From assembly GCA_025362655.1 (NCBI GenBank), contig JANYFM010000076.1, positions 1 to 36,604 on the forward strand: a stretch of DNA of 36,604 bases, read 5' to 3'. The position numbers were made by a program, and so were the translations under genes. The notes beneath the pieces were generated by a model, which saw only the letters and a program-made list of their open reading frames with translations, ran no database searches and was not told the DNA's origin. The stretch is from Hyphomicrobiales bacterium. Its GTDB lineage: Bacteria > Pseudomonadota > Alphaproteobacteria > Rhizobiales > Beijerinckiaceae. Of this stretch, positions 8,663-16,516 are shown piece after piece (the stretch's first letter is position 1; the number at the start of each line of letters is the position of its first letter).

Positions 8663-9277
8663 ATGGCGAACGATAAGCCAAACAAAGGCGATGCCGCCTC
8701 AGGGACTTCGGCGCTGGAGGGGCTGAGCGGCGCCGCTCTGCGCGCGTCCGCCGCCGGCCTGCCTCCTGTGCATCTGTGGAATCCGCCGTTTTGCGGGGAA
8801 ATCGGCATGCGGATTGCCCGCGACGGAACGTGGTTTTATCAGGGTTCGCCCATCAGCCGGCCGGCCATGGTGCGGCTGTTTTCAACGATCCTGCGCAAAG
8901 ACCCTGAGCGTTTCGTGCTGGTGACACCGGTTGAAATGGTCGCCATTGAGGTCGAGGACGCCCCGTTTCTGGCGGTGGAAATGATTGTGGACGGCGATGA
9001 TGCCGGGCCGGTTCTGCGGTTCCGCACCAATGTCGGGGATGTCGTGACCGCTGATGGAGCCCATCCCCTGCGATTCGAGCCGGGGCCGTCGGGCGGTCTC
9101 AAGCCCTATTTGTTGGTGCGGGGCGGCCTTGAGGCGCTGGTCAGCCGGCCTTTGTTTTATGATTTGGCGGCGCGCGGCGAGATGCGCGACATCGGCGGAT
9201 GCGCGATGTATGGAGTGGTTTCCGCCGGGGAATTTTTCGCCATGTGTCCGGCGGCGGAGCTAGAAGACTTTTCATGA
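8663..9277 (+). CDS. DUF1285 domain-containing protein
   Basis: A protein of about 204 residues matching DUF1285. The conserved core runs from VHLWNPPFCGEIGMRIARDG through WFYQGSPISRPAMVRLFSTI to a C-terminal domain with FRTNVGDVV and the glycerol-like PYLLVRGGLEALVSR. The family has a two-domain fold and no proven function. I chose ATG 8663 (MANDKPNKG); ATG 8651, four codons upstream, is equally possible because both have purine stretches too close to the start to decide. Its stop overlaps the Nudix start as ATGA, so translation is coupled. It lies divergent to moxR. Confidence 0.9.
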   Translation: MANDKPNKGDAASGTSALEGLSGAALRASAAGLPPVHLWNPPFCGEIGMRIARDGTWFYQGSPISRPAMVRLFSTILRKDPERFVLVTPVEMVAIEVEDAPFLAVEMIVDGDDAGPVLRFRTNVGDVVTADGAHPLRFEPGPSGGLKPYLLVRGGLEALVSRPLFYDLAARGEMRDIGGCAMYGVVSAGEFFAMCPAAELEDFS

Positions 9278-9951
9278 GCCCTGAGGAGACTTTGAGACAC
9301 GCGGACCCTCCCTTTTCAGCGCAGGATGTGCGGACGCGCGCCCGCGCCCGGCTCAGCCTCGATCCCTCGCAACTCGGCCTGAAACCGGTCGATGCGGAGC
9401 GCTGGGGCGATCACGTGCTCAACCCCGGCGCTTTTCCGGTTGCGGAGCGGCAGGGCGGGCGGCCCGCCGCGGTGCTGGTGCCGGTTGTCGCGCGGCCTGG
9501 CGGCGCCACGGTCCTGCTCACCCAGCGCGCCTCAAAATTGCGCCAGCATTCGGGCCAGATCGCTTTCCCCGGCGGCAAGATTGATGCCGCCGACGCTTCG
9601 CCCGTGGCCGCGGCGTTGCGCGAGGCGCGCGAGGAGATCGGGCTCAGCGAGGGCCGCATCGAACCGCTCGGCTATCTCGATCCCTACATCACGGGCACGG
9701 ATTTTCGCGTCTTTCCCGTGCTGGCCATCGTGACGCCGCCGTTTGAGCTTGCCATCAACCCGGACGAGGTCGAGGACGCGTTCGAGGTTCCCTTAAGTTT
9801 TTTGATGCATCCGGCCAATCACCGGCTTGAATCGCGCGAGGTGTTTGGCGCGCAGCGGCAGTTTCACGCCATGCCCTGGGGGGAGCGATACATCTGGGGC
9901 GCGACAGCGGGCATGCTGCTCAACCTCTACAAGAGGCTCTGGCATCCATGA
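9274..9951 (+). CDS. Nudix hydrolase, CoA pyrophosphatase type
   Basis: This 225-residue protein has the UPF0035/NudL-type signature LLTQRASKLRQHSGQIAF at 81-98, directly before the Nudix box (FPGGKIDAADA then REAREEIG at 116-123). The box has Asp where the general Nudix box has Glu after Gx5, which is usual for this subfamily. Members hydrolyse CoA and its derivatives to a 4'-phosphopantetheine compound and 3',5'-ADP. Both ends overlap neighbours as ATGA (DUF1285 upstream, cca downstream), so the three genes form one translationally coupled unit. Confidence 0.93.
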   Translation: MSPEETLRHADPPFSAQDVRTRARARLSLDPSQLGLKPVDAERWGDHVLNPGAFPVAERQGGRPAAVLVPVVARPGGATVLLTQRASKLRQHSGQIAFPGGKIDAADASPVAAALREAREEIGLSEGRIEPLGYLDPYITGTDFRVFPVLAIVTPPFELAINPDEVEDAFEVPLSFLMHPANHRLESREVFGAQRQFHAMPWGERYIWGATAGMLLNLYKRLWHP

Positions 9952-11249
9952 GCCGCGGCTATCCCCTGCCTGGACTTAAAGACGGCAGCCTCAAGGGCGC
10001 AGGCTTTCTGTCGGACAGAGGCGTTCGCCGGGTGTTTGCCGCGCTCGACGGCGGCGGCGAGGAAACGCGCGTCGTCGGCGGCGCGGTGCGCAATGCGCTG
10101 CTCGGCGAACCCGTGACCGAGGTGGATTTCGCCACAACCGCGACGCCGGATGTTATTGCGGCGCGCGCCGCCGCGGCGTCCTTGCGCGCTGTGCCGACGG
10201 GCCTTGAGCACGGCACGGTGACGCTGATCGTGGAGGGCGTTCCCTTCGAGGTGACAACCCTGCGCGAGGATGTCGAGACCGACGGCCGGCGCGCCAAAGT
10301 GCGGTTCGGACGCAGTTTTGAACGCGATGCGCAGCGGCGGGATTTCACCATCAACGCGATGTCGGCGTCCGCCGCCGGCGCGTTGTTCGACACCACGGGC
10401 GGGCTTGCCGATATCGCCGCGCGCCGCGTGCGCTTTATCGGCGAAGCCCGTCAGCGCATCCGCGAGGATTTTTTGCGCTCGCTGCGGTTTTTCCGTTTTC
10501 ACGCGGCTTACGGCGAAGGCGCGATGGACCCGGAGGCTTTTAACGCTGTCATTGCGGAAAGGGAGGGACTGCGGACCCTGTCACGCGAGCGCGTGCGCGC
10601 GGAACTCCTCAAGCTGCTTGGCGCCAGCGGGGCGGCGGCGGTTGCCGGGGATATGTCGGGCGCCGGCCTGTTGCAGCCGCTGCTGGCGGGCATCGTTCAG
10701 CCGGCGCGCCTCGCCCGCGTGATGGCCATTGAGGCGGCGCGGGACCGGCCCGGCGACGCGGCGCTGCGCCTTATAGCGTTTTGCGCGCTGGTTGAAGATG
10801 ATGCGGCGCGGCTGCGGGAGATGCTGCGGCTGTCCAATTCCGAGGCTTCCCGCGTCCAGCGCGCGGCAAAGGCGTTGGTTTCGTTGCAGGGCCGGGACGC
10901 TCCGCCCGCGCCGCGCGAGCTATATGCGCTGCTGTTCGAGCACGGCCAGGCCGCCGCCTGCGACGGGCTGACGCTGGCCCATGCCCAAAGCCCGGCGGCC
11001 GCCGAAGACGCGGGCTGGGCATCCGCCTTCGCCTTTCTGCGCGACACGCCGCCGCCGCGCCTGCCCTTCAGCGGCGCGGACCTGCTGGCGCGCGGCCTGC
11101 CCGGCGGCAGGGAAATCGGTGAAATCCTGAAAAAACTGCAAGCTTTGTGGATACGCGCCGGCTTTCCGAAGGACCCCGCGAGCGTGGCGCGACTGCTGGA
11201 CGAGGCGATGGGCGGGGTTGAAACGGGGTTGAAACGGGACTCCCGCTGA
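9948..11249 (+). CDS. cca: CCA tRNA nucleotidyltransferase (class II polymerase-beta superfamily)
   Basis: This 433-residue enzyme adds or repairs the 3' CCA end of tRNAs. It shows the class II nucleotidyltransferase motif GGAVRN at 44-49 followed by EVDFATT at 58-64, and the conserved RRDFTINAMS at about 130-139. The metal-binding pair, normally DxD, reads ExD here. The middle region holds the neck/body helices (IREDFLRSLRFFRFHA). ATG overlaps the Nudix stop. The last codons cross an 11-bp tandem repeat (see separate entry), so the C-terminus GGVETGLKRDSR may be of recent origin. Confidence 0.93.
   Translation: MSRGYPLPGLKDGSLKGAGFLSDRGVRRVFAALDGGGEETRVVGGAVRNALLGEPVTEVDFATTATPDVIAARAAAASLRAVPTGLEHGTVTLIVEGVPFEVTTLREDVETDGRRAKVRFGRSFERDAQRRDFTINAMSASAAGALFDTTGGLADIAARRVRFIGEARQRIREDFLRSLRFFRFHAAYGEGAMDPEAFNAVIAEREGLRTLSRERVRAELLKLLGASGAAAVAGDMSGAGLLQPLLAGIVQPARLARVMAIEAARDRPGDAALRLIAFCALVEDDAARLREMLRLSNSEASRVQRAAKALVSLQGRDAPPAPRELYALLFEHGQAAACDGLTLAHAQSPAAAEDAGWASAFAFLRDTPPPRLPFSGADLLARGLPGGREIGEILKKLQALWIRAGFPKDPASVARLLDEAMGGVETGLKRDSR
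11214..11235 (+). repeat. 11-bp perfect tandem duplication at the 3' end of cca
   Basis: GGGGTTGAAAC occurs twice in a row, followed by a partial third unit GGG. It lies inside the last codons of cca. The unit is not a multiple of three, so loss of one copy shifts frame past the cca stop and reads on, without a stop, into the ATG of the 91-residue ORF downstream. Confidence 0.85.
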
Positions 11250-11281
11250 TCCCGGCGCCGCGCTATAGTGATCGCGAGGTC

Positions 11282-11557
11282 ATGGAGCCGCGTATGGGTT
11301 TCGAGCGTAAAAGCCCCGCCGATGTCGCGCGCTCGCTGGGCGAGCGAAGCAAGAGTTTCTCGCGCGCCAAGCAGGCGCAGGCGGAATCGTGGCGGCGCGA
11401 GACTTTCACGCTGGAGCGGGAGCCGGCCCGCGAGAAAGCCCGCGAGTTCTACGCCCGCTTTCCCAAGGCAGCGTATATGACCGAGGTCGAGGCTTGGCGC
11501 GAGCTTGCCGACGGCCGCATCGAATTCACCATGCGCCGGCTGCCGACCGCGGATTGA
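11282..11557 (+). CDS. Small conserved-looking protein of unknown function
   Basis: An ORF of 91 residues that starts 32 bp after cca on the same strand. It is rich in charged residues (SKSFSRAKQAQAESWRRETF) and ends in EVEAWRELADGRIEFTMRRL. It has no signal peptide or membrane segment. I do not recognise the family. ATG 11282 has a weak GAGG nearby; ATG 11294 (MGFERK) has GGAG at a better distance and may be the true start. It ends only 9 bp from the convergent reductase gene. Coding is supported by the lack of a competing frame and by codon composition like its neighbours. Confidence 0.65.
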   Translation: MEPRMGFERKSPADVARSLGERSKSFSRAKQAQAESWRRETFTLEREPAREKAREFYARFPKAAYMTEVEAWRELADGRIEFTMRRLPTAD

Positions 11558-11566
11558 TGCCCGCCC

Positions 11567-12328
11567 TCATTCCACATCCGGCGTCCGCCACGCGAGATGC
11601 TGGCCGCCGTCCACCGCGATCATCTGGCCGGTGACACCGCGCGCGCCCGCCAGAAAAATCACCGCGTCGGCAATTTCAGCCGGCTCCACCGCGCGCGCCA
11701 GCGGCACGGCCGCAACCTCGCGCGCGAAACCCGCCGCGCCTTCGTTTGTGTTGGCGAGCGTCGGGCCGGGGCCGACGGCATTGACGCGGATGCGCGGCGC
11801 AAAAGCCTGCGCCATGGTCTGCGTGGCCGTCCACAAAGCCGACTTTGACAGTGTGTAGGAATAGTAGCGCGGGTTGAGCCTCCATACCCGCTGATCCGTG
11901 ATATTGATGATGCAGCCGTGCATGCCCGCCGGCAGCGCCGCCGAGAAGGCTGCGGACAGCAGCAGGGGCGCGCGCAGGTTGATGGCCATGTGCCGGTCAA
12001 AGCGCGCCGGGTCAAAAGTTTCCGCGCTGTCGGGCTCGAACACCGAAGCGTTATTGACGAGCAGCGTCAATGGCCCCATCCCGGCCGCGGCCATGGGCTG
12101 GAGCGAGGCGGCGGCGGCGGGGTCGGCGAGATCGGCGATGAAGACGCGCGCGCGGGCGCCCGCGGCCGTCAGGCTGGCTGCGAGGGCGCGGGCCTCATCC
12201 GCCGAGCGCTCGCTGGCGTGGAGCGCGACGCCATAGCCTTCCGCCGCTAGACGCTCCGCGATGGCGCGCCCGATGCGCCGGGCGGCGCCCGTCACCAGAG
12301 CCGTCCGCATTTGTTGTTGTGACGCCAT
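11567..12328 (-). CDS. SDR oxidoreductase resembling FolM/PTR1 pteridine reductases
   Basis: This 253-residue short-chain dehydrogenase has the cofactor motif TGAARRIG at 13-20, with Arg where classical SDRs have Gly, as in FolM and PTR1. It also has NNAS at 92-95 and YTLSK at 158-162. The usual catalytic Ser is replaced by Asp in INITDQ (D145), again as in FolM/PTR1. This suggests NADPH-dependent reduction of dihydropterins or dihydrofolate rather than a sugar or alcohol substrate. No folate gene is adjacent. It is divergent from the kbp gene and almost abuts the 91-residue ORF. Confidence 0.82.
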   Translation of the reverse strand: MASQQQMRTALVTGAARRIGRAIAERLAAEGYGVALHASERSADEARALAASLTAAGARARVFIADLADPAAAASLQPMAAAGMGPLTLLVNNASVFEPDSAETFDPARFDRHMAINLRAPLLLSAAFSAALPAGMHGCIINITDQRVWRLNPRYYSYTLSKSALWTATQTMAQAFAPRIRVNAVGPGPTLANTNEGAAGFAREVAAVPLARAVEPAEIADAVIFLAGARGVTGQMIAVDGGQHLAWRTPDVE

Positions 12329-12466
12329 TGCCTCCGGTCCGCATCAGGGTTTCCCACGCCAATATACGCGCCGGCGGCGCCTTTGGACCAAAAAAGCGCT
12401 GGACACCGCGGATTTCCGCAAACGCCGCCTTCCTCCGGTCGCAAAACCGCCCTAAGAGACGCGTGT

Positions 12467-12481
12467 CCGCCAGGTTGGCGG
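12467..12481 (+). promoter_or_regulatory. Leader hairpin just upstream of the kbp ribosome site
   Basis: CCGCCA-GGT-TGGCGG is a perfect 6-bp stem with a 3-base loop, ending four bases before AAGGAG of the next gene. It could modulate access to the ribosome site or stabilise the 5' end of the mRNA. A chance palindrome in GC-rich DNA is also possible. Confidence 0.3.
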
Positions 12482-12496
12482 CAAAAGGAGATTATG

Positions 12497-12943
12497 ATGG
12501 GACTTTTAAGCTTCGCCAAATCGGTTGGCGCCAAAATATTCGGCGCTTCGGAGGCCAAAGCGGCGACCGCCGATGAATTTAAAAAGGAAATTGAAAAGCA
12601 CGGGCTCGACGCTTCCGGCGTGAAAATCGAAGTCGAGGGCGACCATGTGAAAATTTCCGGAGGCGCCGCCACGACGGAGCAGGCCGAGAAAATCGCCATC
12701 GCCATCGGCAACACCATCGGTGTCGCCACGGTGCAGAATGACATCACCCCCGTCAAAGCGGAGGCGGAGTCGAAATTCTACACGGTGGTCAAAGGCGACA
12801 ATCTCTGGAAAATCGCCGAGAGCCAGTACGGCCACGGCAAGGGCGCGAAGAACGATGTGATTTTCAACGCCAACCGCCCGATGCTGAGCAGCCCGGACAA
12901 AATATATCCGGGCCAGGTGCTGCGCATTCCGCCGCTGGCTTGA
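12497..12943 (+). CDS. kbp: BON-LysM protein, Kbp/YgaU (LysM) family
   Basis: This 148-residue protein has a BON domain (about 24-85) and a C-terminal LysM domain (about 94-146; FYTVVKGDNLWKIAESQYG ... YPGQVLRIPP). Length and start (MGLLSFAKSVG) closely parallel Escherichia coli Kbp/YgaU, a cytoplasmic potassium-binding protein induced under osmotic stress. There is no signal peptide, so a cytoplasmic site is likely despite the LysM domain. ATG 12497 is preferred because AGGAG lies 6 bp upstream; ATG 12494 is only 3 bp from it. It stands alone between a divergent reductase and a convergent GST. Confidence 0.9.
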   Translation: MGLLSFAKSVGAKIFGASEAKAATADEFKKEIEKHGLDASGVKIEVEGDHVKISGGAATTEQAEKIAIAIGNTIGVATVQNDITPVKAEAESKFYTVVKGDNLWKIAESQYGHGKGAKNDVIFNANRPMLSSPDKIYPGQVLRIPPLA

Positions 12944-12959
12944 AGCCTTCGGGCCAAAC

Positions 12960-13556
12960 TCACTCGGCCGCGCGCGTTGCCTCAAACGAGGGGACGCGCG
13001 CGGCAAATTCATCGAGCCACGCGACAAGGCGGGGATGCTCCGCCCGCCATGCGCCCGCGAGGCGCAGATCTAAAAAGCCCAGCGCGCAAGCGAGCGCGAT
13101 TGTGCCGGCGTCAATGCGCGGAGCGGGCGGCGCCGCTTCGAGGATCGCCAGCGCGCTTGCGATTTTGCCGCGCTGCATATCCAGCCAGCGGCCGGAATGC
13201 TCAAGCGAGTCCCGGTAGCGGCTTTCGTAAAGCACCAAAATCGAAGCGTCCATAATTCCGTCGGCCAGCGCCTGCGCCGTCAGCACGGCGAAGCGCGCTT
13301 TGGGCTCCGTTGGAATAATGACGCCGCCGCCCGCCAGATGATCGAAATATTCAAGGATGACGCGGCTGTCGTAGAGCGCGGCGCCGTCGTCCAGCAGCGC
13401 CGCAGGAATTTTGTTCAACGGATTGGCGGCGCGCAGCGCGAGGCCCGCGGGCTCGCGCGCATCGACGAAATCAACCCGCGGCTCCAGGCCCAGATGCGCG
13501 GCGGCGATCCTGCATTTGCGTGAATAGGGGGAGGCTGGGACGTGGCAGACTTTCAT
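12960..13556 (-). CDS. Glutathione S-transferase family protein
   Basis: This 198-residue protein has a thioredoxin-like N-terminal domain with SPYSRKCR at 9-16, the usual glutathione-site region. The cis-proline/SNAIL-like segment follows (NPLNKIPAALLDDGAALYDSRVILEYFD), then an all-helical C-terminal domain. It probably conjugates or exchanges glutathione on electrophiles; the substrate is unknown. It ends 16 bp from the convergent kbp gene. Upstream on the same strand lie a Bug binding protein and a CnbZ-like protein, so a role in aromatic or xenobiotic breakdown is possible but only inferred. Confidence 0.88.
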   Translation of the reverse strand: MKVCHVPASPYSRKCRIAAAHLGLEPRVDFVDAREPAGLALRAANPLNKIPAALLDDGAALYDSRVILEYFDHLAGGGVIIPTEPKARFAVLTAQALADGIMDASILVLYESRYRDSLEHSGRWLDMQRGKIASALAILEAAPPAPRIDAGTIALACALGFLDLRLAGAWRAEHPRLVAWLDEFAARVPSFEATRAAE

Positions 13557-13582
13557 GATGCGGGTTTCCTGACAGCGGTGAT

Positions 13583-14548
13583 TTATTGTTTAACCCAGCC
13601 CGAAGCGGAGACGAGCGGCCCCCAATAGGCCGCGTCAGCGCGGATTTCATCCGCCATCACCTCTGGCGATGAGGGCCTGGGATCGAAGGCCAGCACGTTC
13701 ATGCGTTCGATCACAACCGGCGCGGCAAGGGCTTTGGCCATTGAGGCGGTCAGCGCCGCGACAACCGCGTCGGGCGCGCGGGCGGGGGCGAACATGCCGA
13801 TCCATGCGTTGGTTTTCATCGGATAGCCCTGCTCGGCGGCGGTGCGCACATCCGGCAATTGGGGCGCGCGCGCCGCGCTGGTGATGGCGATGACGCGAAG
13901 CTGCGTGCCGTTCAGCGGCAGGAAATCGCCGAGCGCGGTGATGCCCGCCGGCAATTGCGCGCCGGCGAGATCCTGCACCAGCGGCGCCGAGCCGCGGTAG
14001 GGCACAGCGGTCAGCGTCACGTTTTTTTCTTTTGCGGATGCGATCAGCGCGAATTCGGGTTTGCTGCCGGGCGAGGGAATGCCGACGCTGCCGGATTTCG
14101 CGTCGGCGCGGGCTTGGCGGAAAAAACCGTCGAGATCGCGCGCCCCGCTGGACGCGGGAACCGCCATGGCGCTGGCGTATTCAGCGATGCGCCCGATGGC
14201 GGCGAAGTCGGTCAGCGGATCGAAACCCGGCTGCGCCATCGTGAGAGGGATGATCGTCATGGTGTGATCGGGCGCGACCATCAGCGTGCGCCCGTCCGGC
14301 GCGGCGCGTTTCAGCGCCTGGGCGGCGATCTGGCCGCCGGCGCCGGTAAGGTTCTCGACAATGAAACTGGCGCCGAGGTCCTGCCCCATTTGCTGGGCCA
14401 CAAGGCGCGCCACAACATCAATCGTGCCGCCGGCGGGAAAGCCGACGAGCACGCGCACCGTGCCGCCGGACAGGGCAGGTGTTTGCGCGGATGCGGGCGC
14501 GCCCGGCAGCAGCGAGACCGCAATCAGCGCGGCTTTGAGAAGTTTCAT
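13583..14548 (-). CDS. Bug/TctC-family periplasmic substrate-binding protein
   Basis: This 321-residue secreted protein has a clear signal peptide (MKLLKAALIAVSLLPGAPASA). It then shows the Bug-family pattern: VRVLVGFPAGGTIDVVARLVAQQM near the N-terminus, FIVENLTGAGGQIAAQALKRA, and TSAARAPQLPDVRTAAEQGYP. Such proteins bind carboxylates or related metabolites for tripartite tricarboxylate transporters. No TctA or TctB membrane gene is present in the window, so this is an orphan binding protein here. It is 19 bp downstream of the CnbZ-like gene and likely co-transcribed, which hints at a shared substrate. Confidence 0.93.
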   Translation of the reverse strand: MKLLKAALIAVSLLPGAPASAQTPALSGGTVRVLVGFPAGGTIDVVARLVAQQMGQDLGASFIVENLTGAGGQIAAQALKRAAPDGRTLMVAPDHTMTIIPLTMAQPGFDPLTDFAAIGRIAEYASAMAVPASSGARDLDGFFRQARADAKSGSVGIPSPGSKPEFALIASAKEKNVTLTAVPYRGSAPLVQDLAGAQLPAGITALGDFLPLNGTQLRVIAITSAARAPQLPDVRTAAEQGYPMKTNAWIGMFAPARAPDAVVAALTASMAKALAAPVVIERMNVLAFDPRPSSPEVMADEIRADAAYWGPLVSASGWVKQ

Positions 14549-14567
14549 GACGGCGTCTCCGGCGGGA

Positions 14568-15320
14568 TCAGGTTGCGAGGATGATTTCGCGGCGGACGGC
14601 GCGCGCGTCGATTTCGATTTCGATGCCGCTCACGGGAGGGCGCACGAAGTGCCAATTAAGCCCGCCAGCCAGCGCGCCGCGGCTGCCGAACTCATCCGCC
14701 ATCGTATGCCAAAGATCGTGCGCGGTGTAGAGGCGCATGTCGAGCACGTCGGCCCACCACACGCCCATCGCTTTGAAACGCGATTCGAGATCGCCCAGCG
14801 CGTAGCGCAGCTTGTCGCGCAAAGCGTCCGGCGAAGTCTCGCCGGGGCGCACGATGTTTTCGCGGTAGTTCGGGCGATCGGGGCATTCGGCGGCGCCGGA
14901 TGTGATGAAACTGCGCGCAGCGGATTTTGACGGCACCGTGTAACTGAAAGCGTAAAAACCCGGTCCAGGCGGTTTTTGCGCGTCGGGGCAAAGATTGCAG
15001 CGGGCGACGGGATTGGCGGCGCCGCGCGCCAGTCCCCAGCGCTCCAGCGGCTGCACATAACTCCGGTTGAACGCGACAAACGCCTCCTCCTCCAGCGGCT
15101 CGGGCGAGCGAAGCTCGGCGGCGCAGAGCGCGGTTGCCGGCCGCCCGAGGGACGTCAAATGCGCTTCGATGCGCTGAAAACCTTCGGCCAGCGGAACCAG
15201 CTTTGGGAAGCGGGCGCGCTCAATCTCCCAGCCGGGCCGCGCAATGACGGCGGCCGAATATTGAAAGCCGCCGGGCAGATAATTGTATCCGCCGGGATCA
15301 AAAGCAACGAGATCGTTCAT
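14568..15320 (-). CDS. CnbZ-like (2-amino-5-chloromuconate deaminase-like) protein
   Basis: This 250-residue protein resembles, from memory, a family that includes 2-amino-5-chloromuconate deaminase CnbZ. Typical stretches are GYNYLPGGFQYSAAV, ALCAAELRSPEP, NPVARCNLCPD, NYRENIVRPGETSPDALRDK and WHFVRPPVSGIEIEIDARAV. The segment around ALGDLESRFKAMGVWWADVLDMRLYTAHD recalls RidA-type folds. The reaction could be deamination of an enamine/imine or muconate, but most family members are untested. The start ATG 15320 is chosen because similarity begins there; the upstream extension in the ORF track is low-complexity and covers the cspA-like gene. The Bug gene follows directly. Confidence 0.7.
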   Translation of the reverse strand: MNDLVAFDPGGYNYLPGGFQYSAAVIARPGWEIERARFPKLVPLAEGFQRIEAHLTSLGRPATALCAAELRSPEPLEEEAFVAFNRSYVQPLERWGLARGAANPVARCNLCPDAQKPPGPGFYAFSYTVPSKSAARSFITSGAAECPDRPNYRENIVRPGETSPDALRDKLRYALGDLESRFKAMGVWWADVLDMRLYTAHDLWHTMADEFGSRGALAGGLNWHFVRPPVSGIEIEIDARAVRREIILAT

Positions 15321-15349
15321 GGCATTTCCGTGAGACGCGCGCGCCGCCG

Positions 15350-15562
15350 TCACGCCCTTTTCAAATTGACGGCTTTGGGTCCCTTGCCCTTTTTGTCGGG
15401 CTCGACATCGAAGGTGACGCTTTCGCCTTCGGCAAGGTTCGTCAGCCCGGCCTGCTCCACAGCGGAAATGTGCAGAAAAATATCGCTGCCGCCGTCGGCG
15501 GGCTTGATGAAGCCGTAGCCTTTTTCGGCGTTGAAGAATTTGATCGATCCGGACTGCGGCAT
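15350..15562 (-). CDS. CspA-family cold-shock protein
   Basis: A 70-residue single cold-shock domain. It has RNP1 KGYGFIKP, RNP2-like DIFLHISAV and the end GPKAVNLKRA. It binds single-stranded RNA or DNA and probably acts as an RNA chaperone. AAGGAG lies 10 bp before the ATG. The 92-bp gap upstream to rlmJ could hold its own promoter, but I see no convincing boxes. The CnbZ-like gene starts 29 bp downstream on the same strand. Confidence 0.95.
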   Translation of the reverse strand: MPQSGSIKFFNAEKGYGFIKPADGGSDIFLHISAVEQAGLTNLAEGESVTFDVEPDKKGKGPKAVNLKRA

Positions 15563-15654
15563 GGCGCGCGTCTCCTTCACGTCGCCGCCGCGCCCGCAAG
15601 GCGCGTTGCGGCTCCCTTCGCAAGGTTCCCTCAACCCGGCGCGGCTGGCAAGCT

Positions 15655-16500
15655 CTATTCGCGCGTCAGCCAGTCGAGCCTCCAGGCCGCGCCCCGGCCG
15701 CGCGCCAGCGCCGGTGTCAGAATGGCCAGCAGGGCGCGCGCCTCTTCCTCCAGCACATGCGGCGGGTTGATGATGATGAGGCCCGAGCCGGCCAGCGAAA
15801 CAGCGGCGGCGGGAGCCTCGACGTCCATCTCGAGGCATAGCACACGGCGCGCCGGCCCCTTTGCCAGCGCCGTCTTGAACGCGCCGACCGCGGCGAGGTC
15901 TTTGCGCGGATACCAGGCCATGAACACGCCGGTCGGCCATTTGGTCCAAGCGCTCTCCAGCGCGTTTGCCAGCCGGACAAATTCACCGGTTTCCTCGAAA
16001 GGCGGATCAATGAGCACGAGCCCGCGGCGCTCCACCGGCGGCACAAAGGCGTTGAGCGCCACGTAGCCGTCCATGTTCAAAATCTTGACGCGGCGGTCGC
16101 GTCCTATGGCGCGCCCCAGCAGTTTGGCATCCGCCGGGTGCAGTTCGCAGAGGGTCAGCTTATCCTGCGAGCGCAGCAGCCGCTGGGCCTGCACGGGCGA
16201 GCCCGGATAAAGCGTCAGCGCGTCTTCCCCCGCGAGGCCGGAGGCGCGAAGCCAGGGCGCGAGGAGTTCGCGCGCCGCGTCAGGCATTGGCGCGCCGCGC
16301 AGCTTTCCCGCGCCGCCGCTCCATTCGCCGGTGCGCAGCGCGTCGCCCGCGTTGATCGAATAGAGCCCGGCGCCCGCGTGGGTATCGAGATAGCGCAGCG
16401 GCGCATCCTTGCGCATGAGATAGGACAGCACCCGCGCCAGCAGCGCGTGTTTAAAAACGTCAGCGAAATTGCCGGCGTGGAAAACGTGGCGGTAGTTCAT
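15655..16500 (-). CDS. rlmJ: 23S rRNA (adenine-N6)-methyltransferase RlmJ
   Basis: This 281-residue enzyme matches RlmJ in length and sequence, from the characteristic N-terminus MNYRHVFHAGNFADVFKHALL to the catalytic motif DPPFE in GLVLIDPPFEETGEF. The family methylates A2030 of 23S rRNA (E. coli numbering) using S-adenosylmethionine. The ATG has no clear ribosome site: the upstream bases are CGGCGCGCCAGTCC. It is 16 bp downstream of the RNase T2 gene, so it may depend on readthrough from it. Confidence 0.95.
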   Translation of the reverse strand: MNYRHVFHAGNFADVFKHALLARVLSYLMRKDAPLRYLDTHAGAGLYSINAGDALRTGEWSGGAGKLRGAPMPDAARELLAPWLRASGLAGEDALTLYPGSPVQAQRLLRSQDKLTLCELHPADAKLLGRAIGRDRRVKILNMDGYVALNAFVPPVERRGLVLIDPPFEETGEFVRLANALESAWTKWPTGVFMAWYPRKDLAAVGAFKTALAKGPARRVLCLEMDVEAPAAAVSLAGSGLIIINPPHVLEEEARALLAILTPALARGRGAAWRLDWLTRE

Positions 16501-16516
16501 GGACTGGCGCGCCGTC

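Noticed and set aside
11229-11269. TTGAAA ... TATAGT as a promoter for the 91-residue ORF
   Set aside because: The boxes are 29 bp apart, far outside the usual 16-18 bp, so the TATAGT match is probably chance.
12945-12955. GCC-TTCG-GGC hairpin after kbp as a terminator
   Set aside because: The stem is only three base pairs and there is no T tract.
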